Below the pieces are notes generated by a model. It was not told the origin of the DNA, did no database searches, and worked only from the letters and a program-made list of their open reading frames with translations. A DNA stretch of 64,000 bases from Oscarella lobularis (Eukaryota; Porifera; Homoscleromorpha; Homosclerophorida; Oscarellidae): contig NC_089175.1 in NCBI RefSeq assembly GCF_947507565.1, positions 5,383,733 to 5,447,732 of the forward strand, in the 5' to 3' direction. The translations under genes were made by a program, and so were the position numbers. How positions within the stretch are numbered: the first letter of the stretch is position 1; each line of letters starts with the position of its first letter. Positions 42,793-53,531 of this stretch are shown piece after piece.

Positions 42793-45576
42793 ATGGTTCC
42801 ATCTGTCCGAGTCACGATCGTATTGATCTTGCTTTGTTCTTACTCACCGGCAGCGAGAACCTATCCGTCGTGTCCGAATCTTCCATTCGCTGTCGTCCCG
42901 ACAAACTCCTCGACTGGGCTGCAAGGCTGTACGTGGCTAACGCACTGTCCGCTAACAAATGCGGCAAAATATCCGAAGCCGCCGTCAAATTATCTCTTGG
43001 AAAATCCGCGCTGTTCGTGCGATCGCTTATGCACTTTTTACAACGACTGCTGCGCTGGGGTCGGAGAAGGGGAAGCGTTCTCGGTACTATTTACTCAGAG
43101 TAAGATGAGTCTTTGTGGGTTATATTGTTACTTCAGAGTCAGACAGCCATGCAGTCAGACAACGGCACCTGGGTTGGCGTGCGTAAATCCGTCTTTGAAC
43201 ATGGCTTACGCTGATTCTTCAAGTGAGATTAGTTTCGTTACCTTCTTTAGTCGGAGAACGTCGCGGGGTTGGTACATGCAAGTCAAGTGTGCATCTCAGT
43301 GGCCAAATGATGAGACGCGTCGCAAATGCGAGAATTCTACGCGATCGGCTCGATTGGACGATCTCCTCGTTTCTCTTCCAGTTAGCACGCAAAACTTAAC
43401 TTACTCGAATATCTACTGCGCGCAGTGCAATTTTAAAAATATCGTAGCACTAGAAGCCTCAGGTGGTCTGACATATTGGACTCCTAAGTTGTACTGTGAC
43501 GTGGGAAGCCACAACGTAACTCAAAAGTTGGCGGAATCAAATTACTCGGCCTACACTTTTTTATCTAGCTGCTCGATTGCGTATTTCATGGCGCCACAGC
43601 TAAATGCCACCGGCATCTACGATCCCGTAAGATTGTGTAGAAGATCGGTGAGCACGTGTCTAAGTCATGTGGAGCTAAATGCCAAACTGGCATTTAATAT
43701 AACTGGATCCAATTACAAGTGCCTAAAAGAGAAATGTCATTCTTACACTGACTACATCAGGGGTTCTAATTCTCATCCTTTTGGGGGGATGTATTTTCGG
43801 AATCGCTATTGTGCTTACTGCAACGGGCTCGAGCTAAACAATCTCGACCGCAATTTCGAATTTTTTGGGCGAGCCCAGGATTGCTTTGGTTGCACGGCGT
43901 TTTTCTTGGCTTTGGATTTTTCGCCAAGCGGGGGCGTGTCGGCGTCGTTTGGGGAGACGATCGTTACCGTGTCGCGAAGTTGTTCGCTCGGCTACGTTTA
44001 CGATCCGTCGCAACTCGAATGCGTTCTCCTGTCGTGTCCGCAAGGTTTCGAGTTGGTTGGAAGCGAATGTCGCGCTCCGAGAACTATTTCTATTCAAATT
44101 TTGTTCCACTCCAATGCGACGGATCTTCAGTCTGTTTTTACAAGTGATCTTTCGCTGCAGTTTCAAAATCTCATTCGACGTTTCTTTACGTTTGAAAACG
44201 TCAGCGTGGAAATTACTGGCTATCAGGTCTTGAATGCATCATCTCTCCTTGTTAATTCGACTTTGAAATCCATTGTGTTATCAGACAAGGAGTGGGCAAA
44301 AATAAACTCAACCGTGTCTAATGTCAATATATTATTTACTTATCACGGTATTCTCTTCAGCAGCAAGGAAATTGCGGTCGAGTCTATTTCTAATGGCGAT
44401 CAGCTCCACTGTGCCGTTATTCAACTGAACGCCAGTCAGTACAACGAGTCTTCTGATGGTTCAATAATTGACCTGACAACTGATCGAACATTGAATTCGT
44501 CTCAGTACATTTCCCTATCGAATGGCTCGATACAAGTCTGCAATACGTTCGAGACAACGTTCAACAAGACGACGTCGGTCCTAGTGTGGGACTACGACAA
44601 TGTTTCCATTCTACTGAGTACGATAGTAAGCGCGATTACGGCGGTGATATGCTACGCAATAGCATTCACATATCTCTTCTTCAAAGATCTCAGAAACTAT
44701 CCTGGTCTTTGTATGGCGAGTTACACGTTTGCACTGGGATCCTCGTCGGCTTTAATTATCTTTGGGGCTGGTTTAGTCGACGATCGTTCTCTGTGCACGT
44801 CTATGGGATTTCTTCTTCACTTCTTCACTGTCTCGCATTTCACGTGGTCATCTGTCATTGCCGCTAATGTTGTGCGAACTTTTGTGACGTCACGTTTAAG
44901 AAATCCGGGGATAGAGAGGAGATCTCGTCTCAGACGCTACGCCTTTGCGTCGTTGTACGCGTGGAGCGCACCGGCGATTATCTGCACTATATGCGTCATT
45001 TTGGACTACGAGTCCGACCTTTCTATTTCCTATTCGTCTGACGTCATCTGTTGGCTGCAGCCGAGTATGGCCGTCTTCTTTGCCATGGGAATACCAGCCG
45101 GCGTTATACTCGTATTTAATCTAGGCTGTTTCATCAGGATTACCGTCGTTCTTCATAGGGATATGAAGAGTGTTGCTGCTGCGAGAAAAGAGAAGTCTTC
45201 GGAGAAAGTTAAAAAACAAGCTCGCGTATATTTCGGCTTCTTTGCTCTGCTGGGGCTCAGTTTCATTTTCTCTCAAGTCGCTGCATTCGCCCAGCAGGAC
45301 TGGCTTTGGTATTTGTTTATGGCTGCGAGTCTATTTCAGACCATCGTACTGCTGTCGGTCTTTGTACTGAATGATAAGGTGCGGCGTCTCTATAAAGAGT
45401 TTTTCAATTGCAGAAGCAAAGGCGCTGCGTCTACTAGCAGACCCCCTTTGAAATTTGACAGTCAGGATTCAGTTGCTACTACACCGGCAAGCGGCACAAA
45501 GATGACGATCATAGTCCGTGACTTGGATCTCCCAGCTCCACCAAAAGATAACGAGACGGAGTCATCGCAATTGTAG
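42793..45576 (+). CDS. Somatomedin-B containing 7TM receptor (Methuselah/adhesion-like), receptor 1
   Basis: Single exon; the ATG at 42793 (MVPSVRVTIVLILLCSY) gives a signal peptide and fits the paralogue better than the upstream ATG. The ectodomain of about 600 residues is Cys- and Asn-glycosylation-rich. It includes a somatomedin-B-like knot (CSCDRLCTFYNDCC) and a repeated CxxC-N motif (YCAQCNF, YCAYCNG). No canonical GPS cleavage site (HLT-type) is visible. Seven hydrophobic helices follow, from ILLSTIVSAITAVICYAI to SLFQTIVLLSVFVL. The membrane core is secretin/Methuselah-like (class B family). The tail ends ESSQL, a possible PDZ ligand. Receptor 3 at 53532 is a close paralogue and receptor 2 at 49876 a more distant one. 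The ligand is unknown. Confidence 0.85.
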   Translation: MVPSVRVTIVLILLCSYSPAARTYPSCPNLPFAVVPTNSSTGLQGCTWLTHCPLTNAAKYPKPPSNYLLENPRCSCDRLCTFYNDCCAGVGEGEAFSVLFTQSKMSLCGLYCYFRVRQPCSQTTAPGLACVNPSLNMAYADSSSEISFVTFFSRRTSRGWYMQVKCASQWPNDETRRKCENSTRSARLDDLLVSLPVSTQNLTYSNIYCAQCNFKNIVALEASGGLTYWTPKLYCDVGSHNVTQKLAESNYSAYTFLSSCSIAYFMAPQLNATGIYDPVRLCRRSVSTCLSHVELNAKLAFNITGSNYKCLKEKCHSYTDYIRGSNSHPFGGMYFRNRYCAYCNGLELNNLDRNFEFFGRAQDCFGCTAFFLALDFSPSGGVSASFGETIVTVSRSCSLGYVYDPSQLECVLLSCPQGFELVGSECRAPRTISIQILFHSNATDLQSVFTSDLSLQFQNLIRRFFTFENVSVEITGYQVLNASSLLVNSTLKSIVLSDKEWAKINSTVSNVNILFTYHGILFSSKEIAVESISNGDQLHCAVIQLNASQYNESSDGSIIDLTTDRTLNSSQYISLSNGSIQVCNTFETTFNKTTSVLVWDYDNVSILLSTIVSAITAVICYAIAFTYLFFKDLRNYPGLCMASYTFALGSSSALIIFGAGLVDDRSLCTSMGFLLHFFTVSHFTWSSVIAANVVRTFVTSRLRNPGIERRSRLRRYAFASLYAWSAPAIICTICVILDYESDLSISYSSDVICWLQPSMAVFFAMGIPAGVILVFNLGCFIRITVVLHRDMKSVAAARKEKSSEKVKKQARVYFGFFALLGLSFIFSQVAAFAQQDWLWYLFMAASLFQTIVLLSVFVLNDKVRRLYKEFFNCRSKGAASTSRPPLKFDSQDSVATTPASGTKMTIIVRDLDLPAPPKDNETESSQL

Positions 45577-45786
45577 ATGTAAGCATCAGACACTGGATTT
45601 TCAATGGAGGGCGCGATGAAGTTGATATAGCCGCATGTGTAGATACTATATACGTAGTATCTTTCTTTTTCTTTTCTGTATCGTTCAAAGCATAGATGGG
45701 CGGTGCCATAGTAAAGACAATTTAGAGAGTAAATTTGGTCTACCCAGTCGACGGATCGAATGCGCCACCTCTGTTTACACTGCGCA

Positions 45787-46913
45787 TGTCTAATTACAGT
45801 GCGACCAAAGGACTGTCGACGACGGAACGACTTCTCCGCGAATCGTCTACCGCCCGTAGACGCAATCGTTCCAAGCAGCTCATCGCCAAGGACGGCAGCT
45901 CGCTGGTCGAGAACGAACGAGTTCAGAACAAAGTCCTCCTCCTCTATCTCAAGGACGTCTTCACGACGTTCATCCGCCTCAAGTGGGCTCCCCTCATCCT
46001 CGCGTGCTACATCGTGACGTGGATCGCCTTCGCGCTTCTCTGGTGGGCCGCCTCTCGACGTACACCCCCGAAGGGGGCCCCTGCATCATTCGCGTAACCA
46101 ATTTCACGTCCGCCTTTCTCTTCTCCGTCGAAACTCAAACGACAATCGATTTTGGCGATCTCTACGTCGCCTCGGGCTGCTCTTTGGGCATATTCCTTCC
46201 CGAGTCCGTATCCGGGGTCATACTGATTACTCGACTCCTTCATATCTCTGCCTTCGTCATAGGAATTCTCTTCACGAAATTAGCACGACCACGCTTACGC
46301 GGTCGCACCGTTCTTTTCAGTGCGAGCGCCGTCGTCGGGCGAAACCCGAAGACCGATCGCTTCTACTTACAATGTCGCGTCGGTGACGTCAGAAAATCTC
46401 ACATACTCGAAGCGCACGTGCGTGCCATCGTATTTCGATTTACGAAAGGTAATTCTGATACGGGATCTGACGTTGCCATAGAAACCAATTTTCAAACTTC
46501 GAGGAGGAGAAGGACAAAGATAGACAAGTTCCTCTTTTTTGCGTCGAGAGCGTTGAACTCGACGTCAGGGTCTCGATAGGCTATTTCTTCTCTTTCCCGT
46601 CGTCACTGAGCACGAAATCGACGAATCGAGTCCGTTCTACAACATGGGCCCGCGCGACTTGGCGACGGCGCTCATTGAGGTGCTTTTCAATCTCGAAGGG
46701 ACGCTGGAGGCGACGGGAATGCTCACGCAGAAACTTCAGTCTTATTTGCCCGAGGAAATTCTGTGGGGATATCAATTCGAACCGCTCGTTTTCATGTCCA
46801 AGGGCGTTCCCATGGCCGATTTCTCGCGTCTGAGCGACGTCGTGCGCAATCAAACGATGCCTCGGTGCTCGCCTAAGGCCTATTATGAAAGGCAAAGCCA
46901 AACCATAAACTAA
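45787..46913 (+). pseudogene. Inward-rectifier K+ channel pseudogene (copy 4)
   Basis: Full-length alignment with the intact channel, but the frame shifts at least three times, after WWAAS, in M2, and after ETNF. The selectivity filter reads TTIDFGD, replacing the first Gly of GFG with Asp. The M2 helix carries an insertion (ITRLLHIS). The last third is open from MGPRDLATALIEVLF to the common stop. Confidence 0.85.
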
Positions 46914-47114
46914 GGTATTTTATACGTGATGAGGGGGGTCCCTACGTTAAATTAATGGATAAATAATCGGACGATTGAATTTTTAAGTCAGTTTTTACTG
47001 CTGAAGTTTTGCGACAAAGAAGACCGCGGTCTAATTTGACATCCGAGTTTCAAACGAAAAAGACTAAGACACTGAAGACAGAGAGAGACAGACAGAGCTT
47101 TGGGCTTTCTCTCA

Positions 47115-49286
47115 TCAGCAATTGCCGCACGTCTTGCGGCATTTCGTCACGCTCATGTCCGCGTTTTTCATCGCGCTGCAGTTCGGTTCCCAGCGTTCGC
47201 ACACGTCCTTGGGATACTCATCAACGCACTCTGAGAAGAAAAACGAATGCTAGGTAAAATAATCTATACTAATGACAATCTTACCCTTCCACGGCGTCAA
47301 ATCCAAGCCTTGTTCGGCGAGAATATCCTCGCAGCGTTTACGCTCGATTTTGCCCGTTCTCTTTCCCATAAAATCGAACGCCTTCTCCTGAATCTTCATC
47401 GTATCCGAATCGTCGGCGACGCCGCACACGATCGCCGCCATCGTCGTCGCATCGATCGCCGTCACTTGTTCGCGCGTGAAAACGGGTCGTCCCGAGCCGA
47501 CGTCGGGATTTTTATAGAAAAATCGATCGCCGTCGCGACTGTGCAAGAACTGCTTAGCGATGATGTAAGCGAACGTCGGACCGACTTCGCTCTCTTTCAT
47601 GTGAGTCTCGGACACGCCGCCGACGTATAAGTCCACCCGTTCAATATCGTCATAAATTGCGAGAAGTCGATTGAGAACTGCGGCCCTTATCGGGGGATCC
47701 GGCACCGCGACGTTTTTCTCCTCGAAATGTTTGAGCGCGATATCCCGCATGATGACGTAACTCGCAAGTCCGTGATCGCGTCCGCGTTGGATCGTCACCG
47801 CCGTCAAATCGTCGGCGGGCGCGACAAATCGTCCCTTCAAGTCTCGCGGTTGAAAGAGATAATTCGTCAATTCGCCGGTCGTGAAACGATCGATTTCGTA
47901 CGCACTTTGCCCGAGAAGACCTCGCATGTAATTATCGAAGGAGCCGTCCTGTCTCAAATAGTAATGATCGACCTGTTTGAAATCGAAGCGATAGCGATGC
48001 TCATCGATGAGATTATAGTCCGGATCGCGCCATTGAACGCGAGTGGCCATTTGACTGTGACCCATGCGAAAAGCGGCCGTCGCAAATTCGATAAATATCG
48101 ACGGATTGACGCAATCGTCGTAACCCGTGTAAGCGGGAAGACTCGCATCAACGACGTCCTTTCCCAGCAGCGTCGCAATGTACTCGTCGTAGACGACGTG
48201 CTGCAATAGCGCGGCGACGATCAACCGCGCTTCGCGATACGCGCGCTCCTCGCTCCAGTGCGCGTTCATCGCTTTCAAACTCGCGACGACGCGATTGTGC
48301 TCGCGCAGCCAGAGCGTGTGAACGGTGGCGAGCGTCGTCGACTGCGTCGCGCGCGTGTCGCCGGCGTGATAGCATAGCGGAATGCGACCCTGACACTTGG
48401 CGTTCACCTTCCCGCTGAAACCGGCGTCGAACGGCAATAAATCCTTACCCTGTTTCCCGTGGAAAGTCACCAGTTCGGCGAGGAGATCAGCGCCGTTCGT
48501 CTGTCGTAGACTCGCCGCCGTATCGATCTTCGATCCGCACACGGCGGAACCGTCAATGAAACCGGTATTGTCATTGAACTGTTGTCGAGGCTGCGTCTTG
48601 TTCGCTTCCTTCACGAGTTCAATCGTTGCCGATCGCTTTAGCCCGAGATTAGGAAGTCGCAACGCTTCGTTGGGCTGAAGGGCACCGAACTGGGAATCGC
48701 TCGGCGGCATCGGAATGCTGAAACAGATGGGATTTTTCGCATCCTCGTCGCAATTCACGTTCGAGCCGCCCGACTTCTTCGATACTTCGTGCGCGACAAA
48801 GTGACCAAATTCGACGGTAAGGAACGAATGTTTGAAGTTTAATAGCGTTCGTCCGGTGTCGTACGACGTCGATATTTTTCTCGCGTTCGGCAGGGTGCGG
48901 CCGAGTCGCTTCGTCACCGGATCGCCGAGTCCGTCGCCGCCGAAGTGAGTGCCGGCGATGCGCGCGTACGGCGCTTTCGTTGCGCCCCATATCGGATTGT
49001 TGAGATTGTTGCAGAGTCCGTCGATCGACGGAAATTCTTTTCCGTCGATCGTGTTCTCGGCGGCGATTTTGCTGCAGTTGATTTTTCCCGTCGTCGCGTC
49101 CCAAGCGGCGTTGCTTCGTTTGAGTTTTTTGAGAAGGTCTTGGTAATCCATATCGTCAGTCGTAGGGTAGAACACTCCGGGCATTGATACCGGCATCGAC
49201 GGAGGAGGACAGTGTTTTCCCGCGGCATTTCTTATGGCTGTAGCAGCGATTATTGTGCTTACGGCGAGCGTAGTTACCCAGGACAT
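47115..49286 (-). CDS. Secreted animal haem peroxidase with C-terminal ShKT domain (copy 4)
   Basis: Exon 1 (49286-47285) and exon 2 (47230-47115) mirror copy 2: signal peptide, GLCNNLNNPIWG, proximal-His LREHNRVV, TIQRGRDHGL, then a ShKT module ending in KTCGNC. The distal motif is EFGHFVAHEV: His retained, with Asp to Ala and Asp to Glu as in copy 2. The two intact enzymes differ throughout by scattered substitutions, concentrated around the region VNCDEDAKNPICFSIP, so they have had time to diverge. Predicted to be secreted and to act on extracellular substrates with hydrogen peroxide, if haem binding survives. Confidence 0.9.
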
Positions 49287-49875
49287 GATCCACTGGATAT
49301 AGAAAAGACTCGATTAGCTCCTTCTATACAAGGACAGTGTCGTGACGAAATTTGGTGACGTGCAAGCACATGGTTCTAGGGTCAGTAATCGTTTCACAGT
49401 AAGCGGATGCAAGCTAATTGGAATACAATGAACAGCAAGTTCTTCGACTATAAAGGAACTGTTTCGAAGATGTTGTACAATATGCCGACATCATGCAAGG
49501 CTTCTCTCTCCCTGTTCATATGTCGCTGGACTAGTTCTAACGTTAATCATAGAATGGAAAGGGGTAAATTAGCTCAGAGTATACGTGCCGTCGACATTTC
49601 GTGTCGTGACCCCTATCAGCCCTCTTGCTACCGTTGGACAAGTTTATTAAGCTCTCACCTGATCCTGGTCGTAGTTCCGTGAGCTGCGTCGAGTGGAATG
49701 ATTAATGTGACCTAGATAGCATGGTCCAATCAACTACTCCAATTAGAGAGCCAACGTCAATCATTTATACCAATTTTAGTACTTACAAGCTAGAAACAAT
49801 CTAAATTAAACTGCCACAGAGAAGAACGTTCTTTTCCTTGAAACTAAATACATCACGCTGTTATAAGTTGGACTG
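49287..49875. other. Peroxidase 5' flank and receptor 3' flank
   Basis: Duplicate of the region upstream of the 38.0-kb peroxidase. No exon seen. Confidence 0.5.
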
Positions 49876-52800
49876 CTAGACGACTGCTTCCGCTGTTATC
49901 ACAATGTCGTCGAAATATGTTTTGTTCAGGAAACTCTCTGATGGAAAGGAGTCGTTTTTCTGATTGATTTTCTCTCTTGAACTCCTTCCTCTTTCATAAT
50001 TTTCTCCTCTTATTGTTGTCTTGCTCACTTGACTAGAAAGTGTGGTAGTTGTCCTGCTCCTGGCCAGCTTGAACTTCTTCGATCGACTTGGACAGAATTT
50101 CTCAATGTAGAGCGCTCGCACTTTACGACTTAGAACAAAAACGACAAATATGACGATGGCCTGCGTCATGTTGGCCACGAAGAAAACGTACCAGAGCCAC
50201 TCCTCATCAGCGAGCGCGGCAATCCAGCCAAATATCAATGTCAATCCGAGAAGACAGAATAGCCCCAAAAACACGCGACATTTCTTTTTTATTTTAGACT
50301 TTTGAGATTTCTGCGAAACGAGGTTTGTCGCCTTGAGATCTCGACTCAGAACGACAGCCAGACCGATGTAGCAACACAAATTCACAACGAGAGCGATGCC
50401 ACCCGGAATTCCAATAGCGTAGAGGACTACACCGCCTTTGCCTCCTTTGCTTTGAAGCCAACAAATTAAGGCCGAAGCGTAGGCAATATCTACATCAGTC
50501 GTATAAATTAGTATTAGACAGATGATGCAGATCAATAGTGGCAATCCCCACGCATATGTGGAGGCTAGGAAGAATTTCTTTCCAAGTGACAGACCTGAGG
50601 ACGTAGGGTTCTGCATTCGCTTGACGACGAACGAGTCGACGAGATTGAGAGCGAGCACCGTAGACCACGTGAGATGAGACAAAGCGAAGAAGTGCATGAT
50701 GAATCCCATTGCCGTGCATGTCGCTTCGTTCTCGACCAGACCGGCGCCAAAAATTACGAATAGGTAAAATGTGCCGAGAGCAAGAGCGTAGCTCATCATG
50801 CAAAGACCGGGAAATTTTCTCAATTTTGAAAATAGTAGATAGGTGAAGAACAGGAGATAGCAGGAAACGACAGAGAATGCGCTGCTAACGACCGTTAAAG
50901 TAACGCTCAATTGCTGTTTTTTGGCGGTTTTGACGATTTTTGTTGCATTGAAGTCGGCCTCGTAAGTGTTGCAGCGTAAGATCGTATTGTTTTCGCCTTG
51001 CTGGTATTGAGATGAGTTCAACGTCTCGCCAGTGAATAGGTCAAATATTGAATTATTCGTTGTTTGTTTGTATTGGGATGAGTTCAGTTGGACGTAGGCG
51101 GAGCAGTAGATCGGAGGAGACGTTGGATTTACCGTGATCACGCCTATCCTATTGCTGCTAAATAGGATATAATTAGAGACGAATGTTACATTAAATTGGG
51201 AGATTTTTGACAGGATTGCAGTCCACTCCATATTCATTAGAGAAGCACTAGCTTTAGCTCTAATGACGATTTCAACTGAATTGTTAGAGATGTTAAAAGT
51301 CGAGTAAATCAACGTCAAATTTTGAACAAAGGCTAGAAACGATTGAGTGACTCGATCCGATACGCTATGATTCCGTGGAAGAATCAGCTCTCCACTTGCA
51401 TTCGTTTGCAGAGTCAATAGAAGGGTAACATAGCGAGGGACCTGACACTTTGCTCCAACGAACTCCAAATCTCCTGGACAAACAAGAGGAACGCAAGCTG
51501 CCACAGACGGATTATAAACCTCTCCTACAGGGCACGTTTTTAGAACAGACACGATTTCCTGGTCGTATAATGTGATCTCGCCATCAGGAGAGAAATTCAA
51601 GATGGACGAAAATGACGTGCAACCGATGCAATTTCGATTCGGTCCGTTGCCAGCGGTAAATCCATGAATTTGGTCTTGATCTCTAGTATCGACTCCATTA
51701 CACAGAGCGCAAAAACGATTTTTGTAAACTGCGTAGCCAATGTTTTCGTATTCGGCAAATTCTCGACACCTCGTGTTCAAGCACGTGTAATTTGAATCGG
51801 AGATATTGGCATTGACTTTGACACTCAATTCCTCTTGAGACAGGCACTGCGTGACCGCTTGCAATTGGCATCGTCGCAACGAGACGTTTTGCGGGGGTAG
51901 AAAGTAGCCAATGACGCAGTTTGCCGTCACGTTGCTAACAGTTACGTTTGGCGACAGTTCTTGCTTCTGACCGTTCTCATCAAAGGGGTCAAAATTGCAA
52001 GCGAGACTTGTTGGCCAATAGAAGAGGTGATCCACCGTAGGTCGAACGAAATTACACAGAGCACAAAATACGTTGGAATACGTAAAGTTTTCCGTACTGA
52101 CCGGCATCGTCAAAAGAATGTCGTCAATGGAAGAAGATCGGGTAGTCGAATTTTCGCATTTTTGACGAATGCTCTCCTTACCGGCGGCGACGTTTTCGTC
52201 GCGTCCCCAATCAGACGCACAAGCCGTCAGCATCCACCAACCTCTCGGGGACATCCGATTATTCCTCAGTTCTGTGTAATCGTCACCGTCAAGTTTATCA
52301 GCTCGAACACTATCCTCTAGATTGGCCGACGGATTAACGCACTGGAGTCGATCGAAGTCAGCCTATGGAAATAAATAAATAAATAAATATAATGACTACC
52401 TACTATGTCATTGTCTAATCTCTTACGAGGCGACGAGACTCTGATTGCCGTTCTCCGTCGTCGCGACCGAGGCAGCAATCGCCGTAATAAGCGCACAGCG
52501 GCCAATCGCACTGGCACGTCGGTCCCGGCGTCAAACCGGTTTGATCGTACGCTTCCTGTCCTTCGTCGAGTCGATAAGGACTCGGAGACGTAGAATTGTG
52601 AGAGAGACATTGGATAGGCATCAGATACTTGTATGCGGGCTCGTAGTAGTCGGCGTCGTCTTTGTCGTCGTAGATGTATATAATATCGTATTGACTGGCA
52701 CTACCACTTCCACTGCCACTGCCACTTCCACTTGACTTGTGCAATTTGATAAGTATTGGTATTGGTGGTGGTCTCGTTGGCCGACTTTGCGGTCCGTACA

Positions 52801-52900
52801 CGTTGAAGTTGAGCTCGGAGCAAAGAGGATCGGCGCACGTCGGTGCTTGAGCGATAAAACAAGCAAACGCGGCGAGTGCAGCTGCAAAGACGAGCGGCAT
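49876..52900 (-). CDS. Somatomedin-B containing 7TM receptor, receptor 2
   Basis: Exon 1 (52900-52427) begins with a signal peptide, MPLVFAAALAAFACF. It then has a Pro-rich and Gly-Ser repeat stretch (SSGSGSGSGSGSAS), an acidic Tyr-rich segment (YDDKDDADYYEP), and a somatomedin-B-like motif (CQCDWPLCAYYGDCC). A 64-nt intron joins it in phase to exon 2 (52362-49876), which carries RGWWMLTACAS, two CxxCN motifs (FCALCNF, FCALCNG), and seven membrane helices ending in VANMTQAIVIFVVFVL. The topology matches receptors 1 and 3, but the sequence is clearly diverged and it alone has the intron-bearing Gly-Ser linker. A degraded copy of its exon 1 lies at 41655. Confidence 0.85.
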
Positions 52901-53017
52901 CGCGATCGCGATTATTTTCGATTCGACCACGCCCCAAATAAATACCTTACGGTCGTGTAACCCGGACAAGCTCGCGGCTCATTCCTCGACGTATCTTTGC
53001 AAGGTAGCAGGGTTGTT

Positions 53018-53250
53018 TTAGGCTATCGCACTGCTTTTGGTTTTTGCACTGAACGACAAGGTGCGACATCATTTTATAAAGAGGAAAACAAAGGCGTGGC
53101 GACGTCAAATGGCAGCTATAGCTACAAGTAGACCTGACTCAGTTCCTGCTACACCGGCAAGTGGCATAAATACGATGAACATAGTCCATAGATCTGCTCT
53201 ACCGAGATCAATAAAGAGTCATTGCAATTTAATAGATGAAAAATTTTTGA
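53018..53250 (+). pseudogene. C-terminal fragment of an SMB-7TM receptor
   Basis: Codons for the last helix and tail (FALNDKVRHHF..., SVPATPASGI) match the end of receptor 1, with an in-frame stop after ATS. No upstream part remains. It shows that a receptor-1-type copy once stood here before receptor 3. The 280 bp to the next gene show nothing else. Confidence 0.75.
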
Positions 53251-53531
53251 AGGCATTATCTAGATCTAGGCACCGGATGTTCAAAAGACCGCGACGAAAT
53301 TGATTCTCCTAGCCACGCAGTTTCCTTCTTTCTGTTTCGTTCAAGCACGGTGATGTAGTCACTGTAGAACCTTGTAAGTGCGTGCGACCTTTGTACCAAG
53401 GCGCGAGCAAGGCGCGCCGCGCAGCCCCGCAGGCGCATGCATGAGGTCATCAAATACCGCAACGGCATTACAGTGTACACGTCCGTGCCGCCACGATTGT
53501 GCTGCATCGCTACGACGACTCGAGAGCGTTC

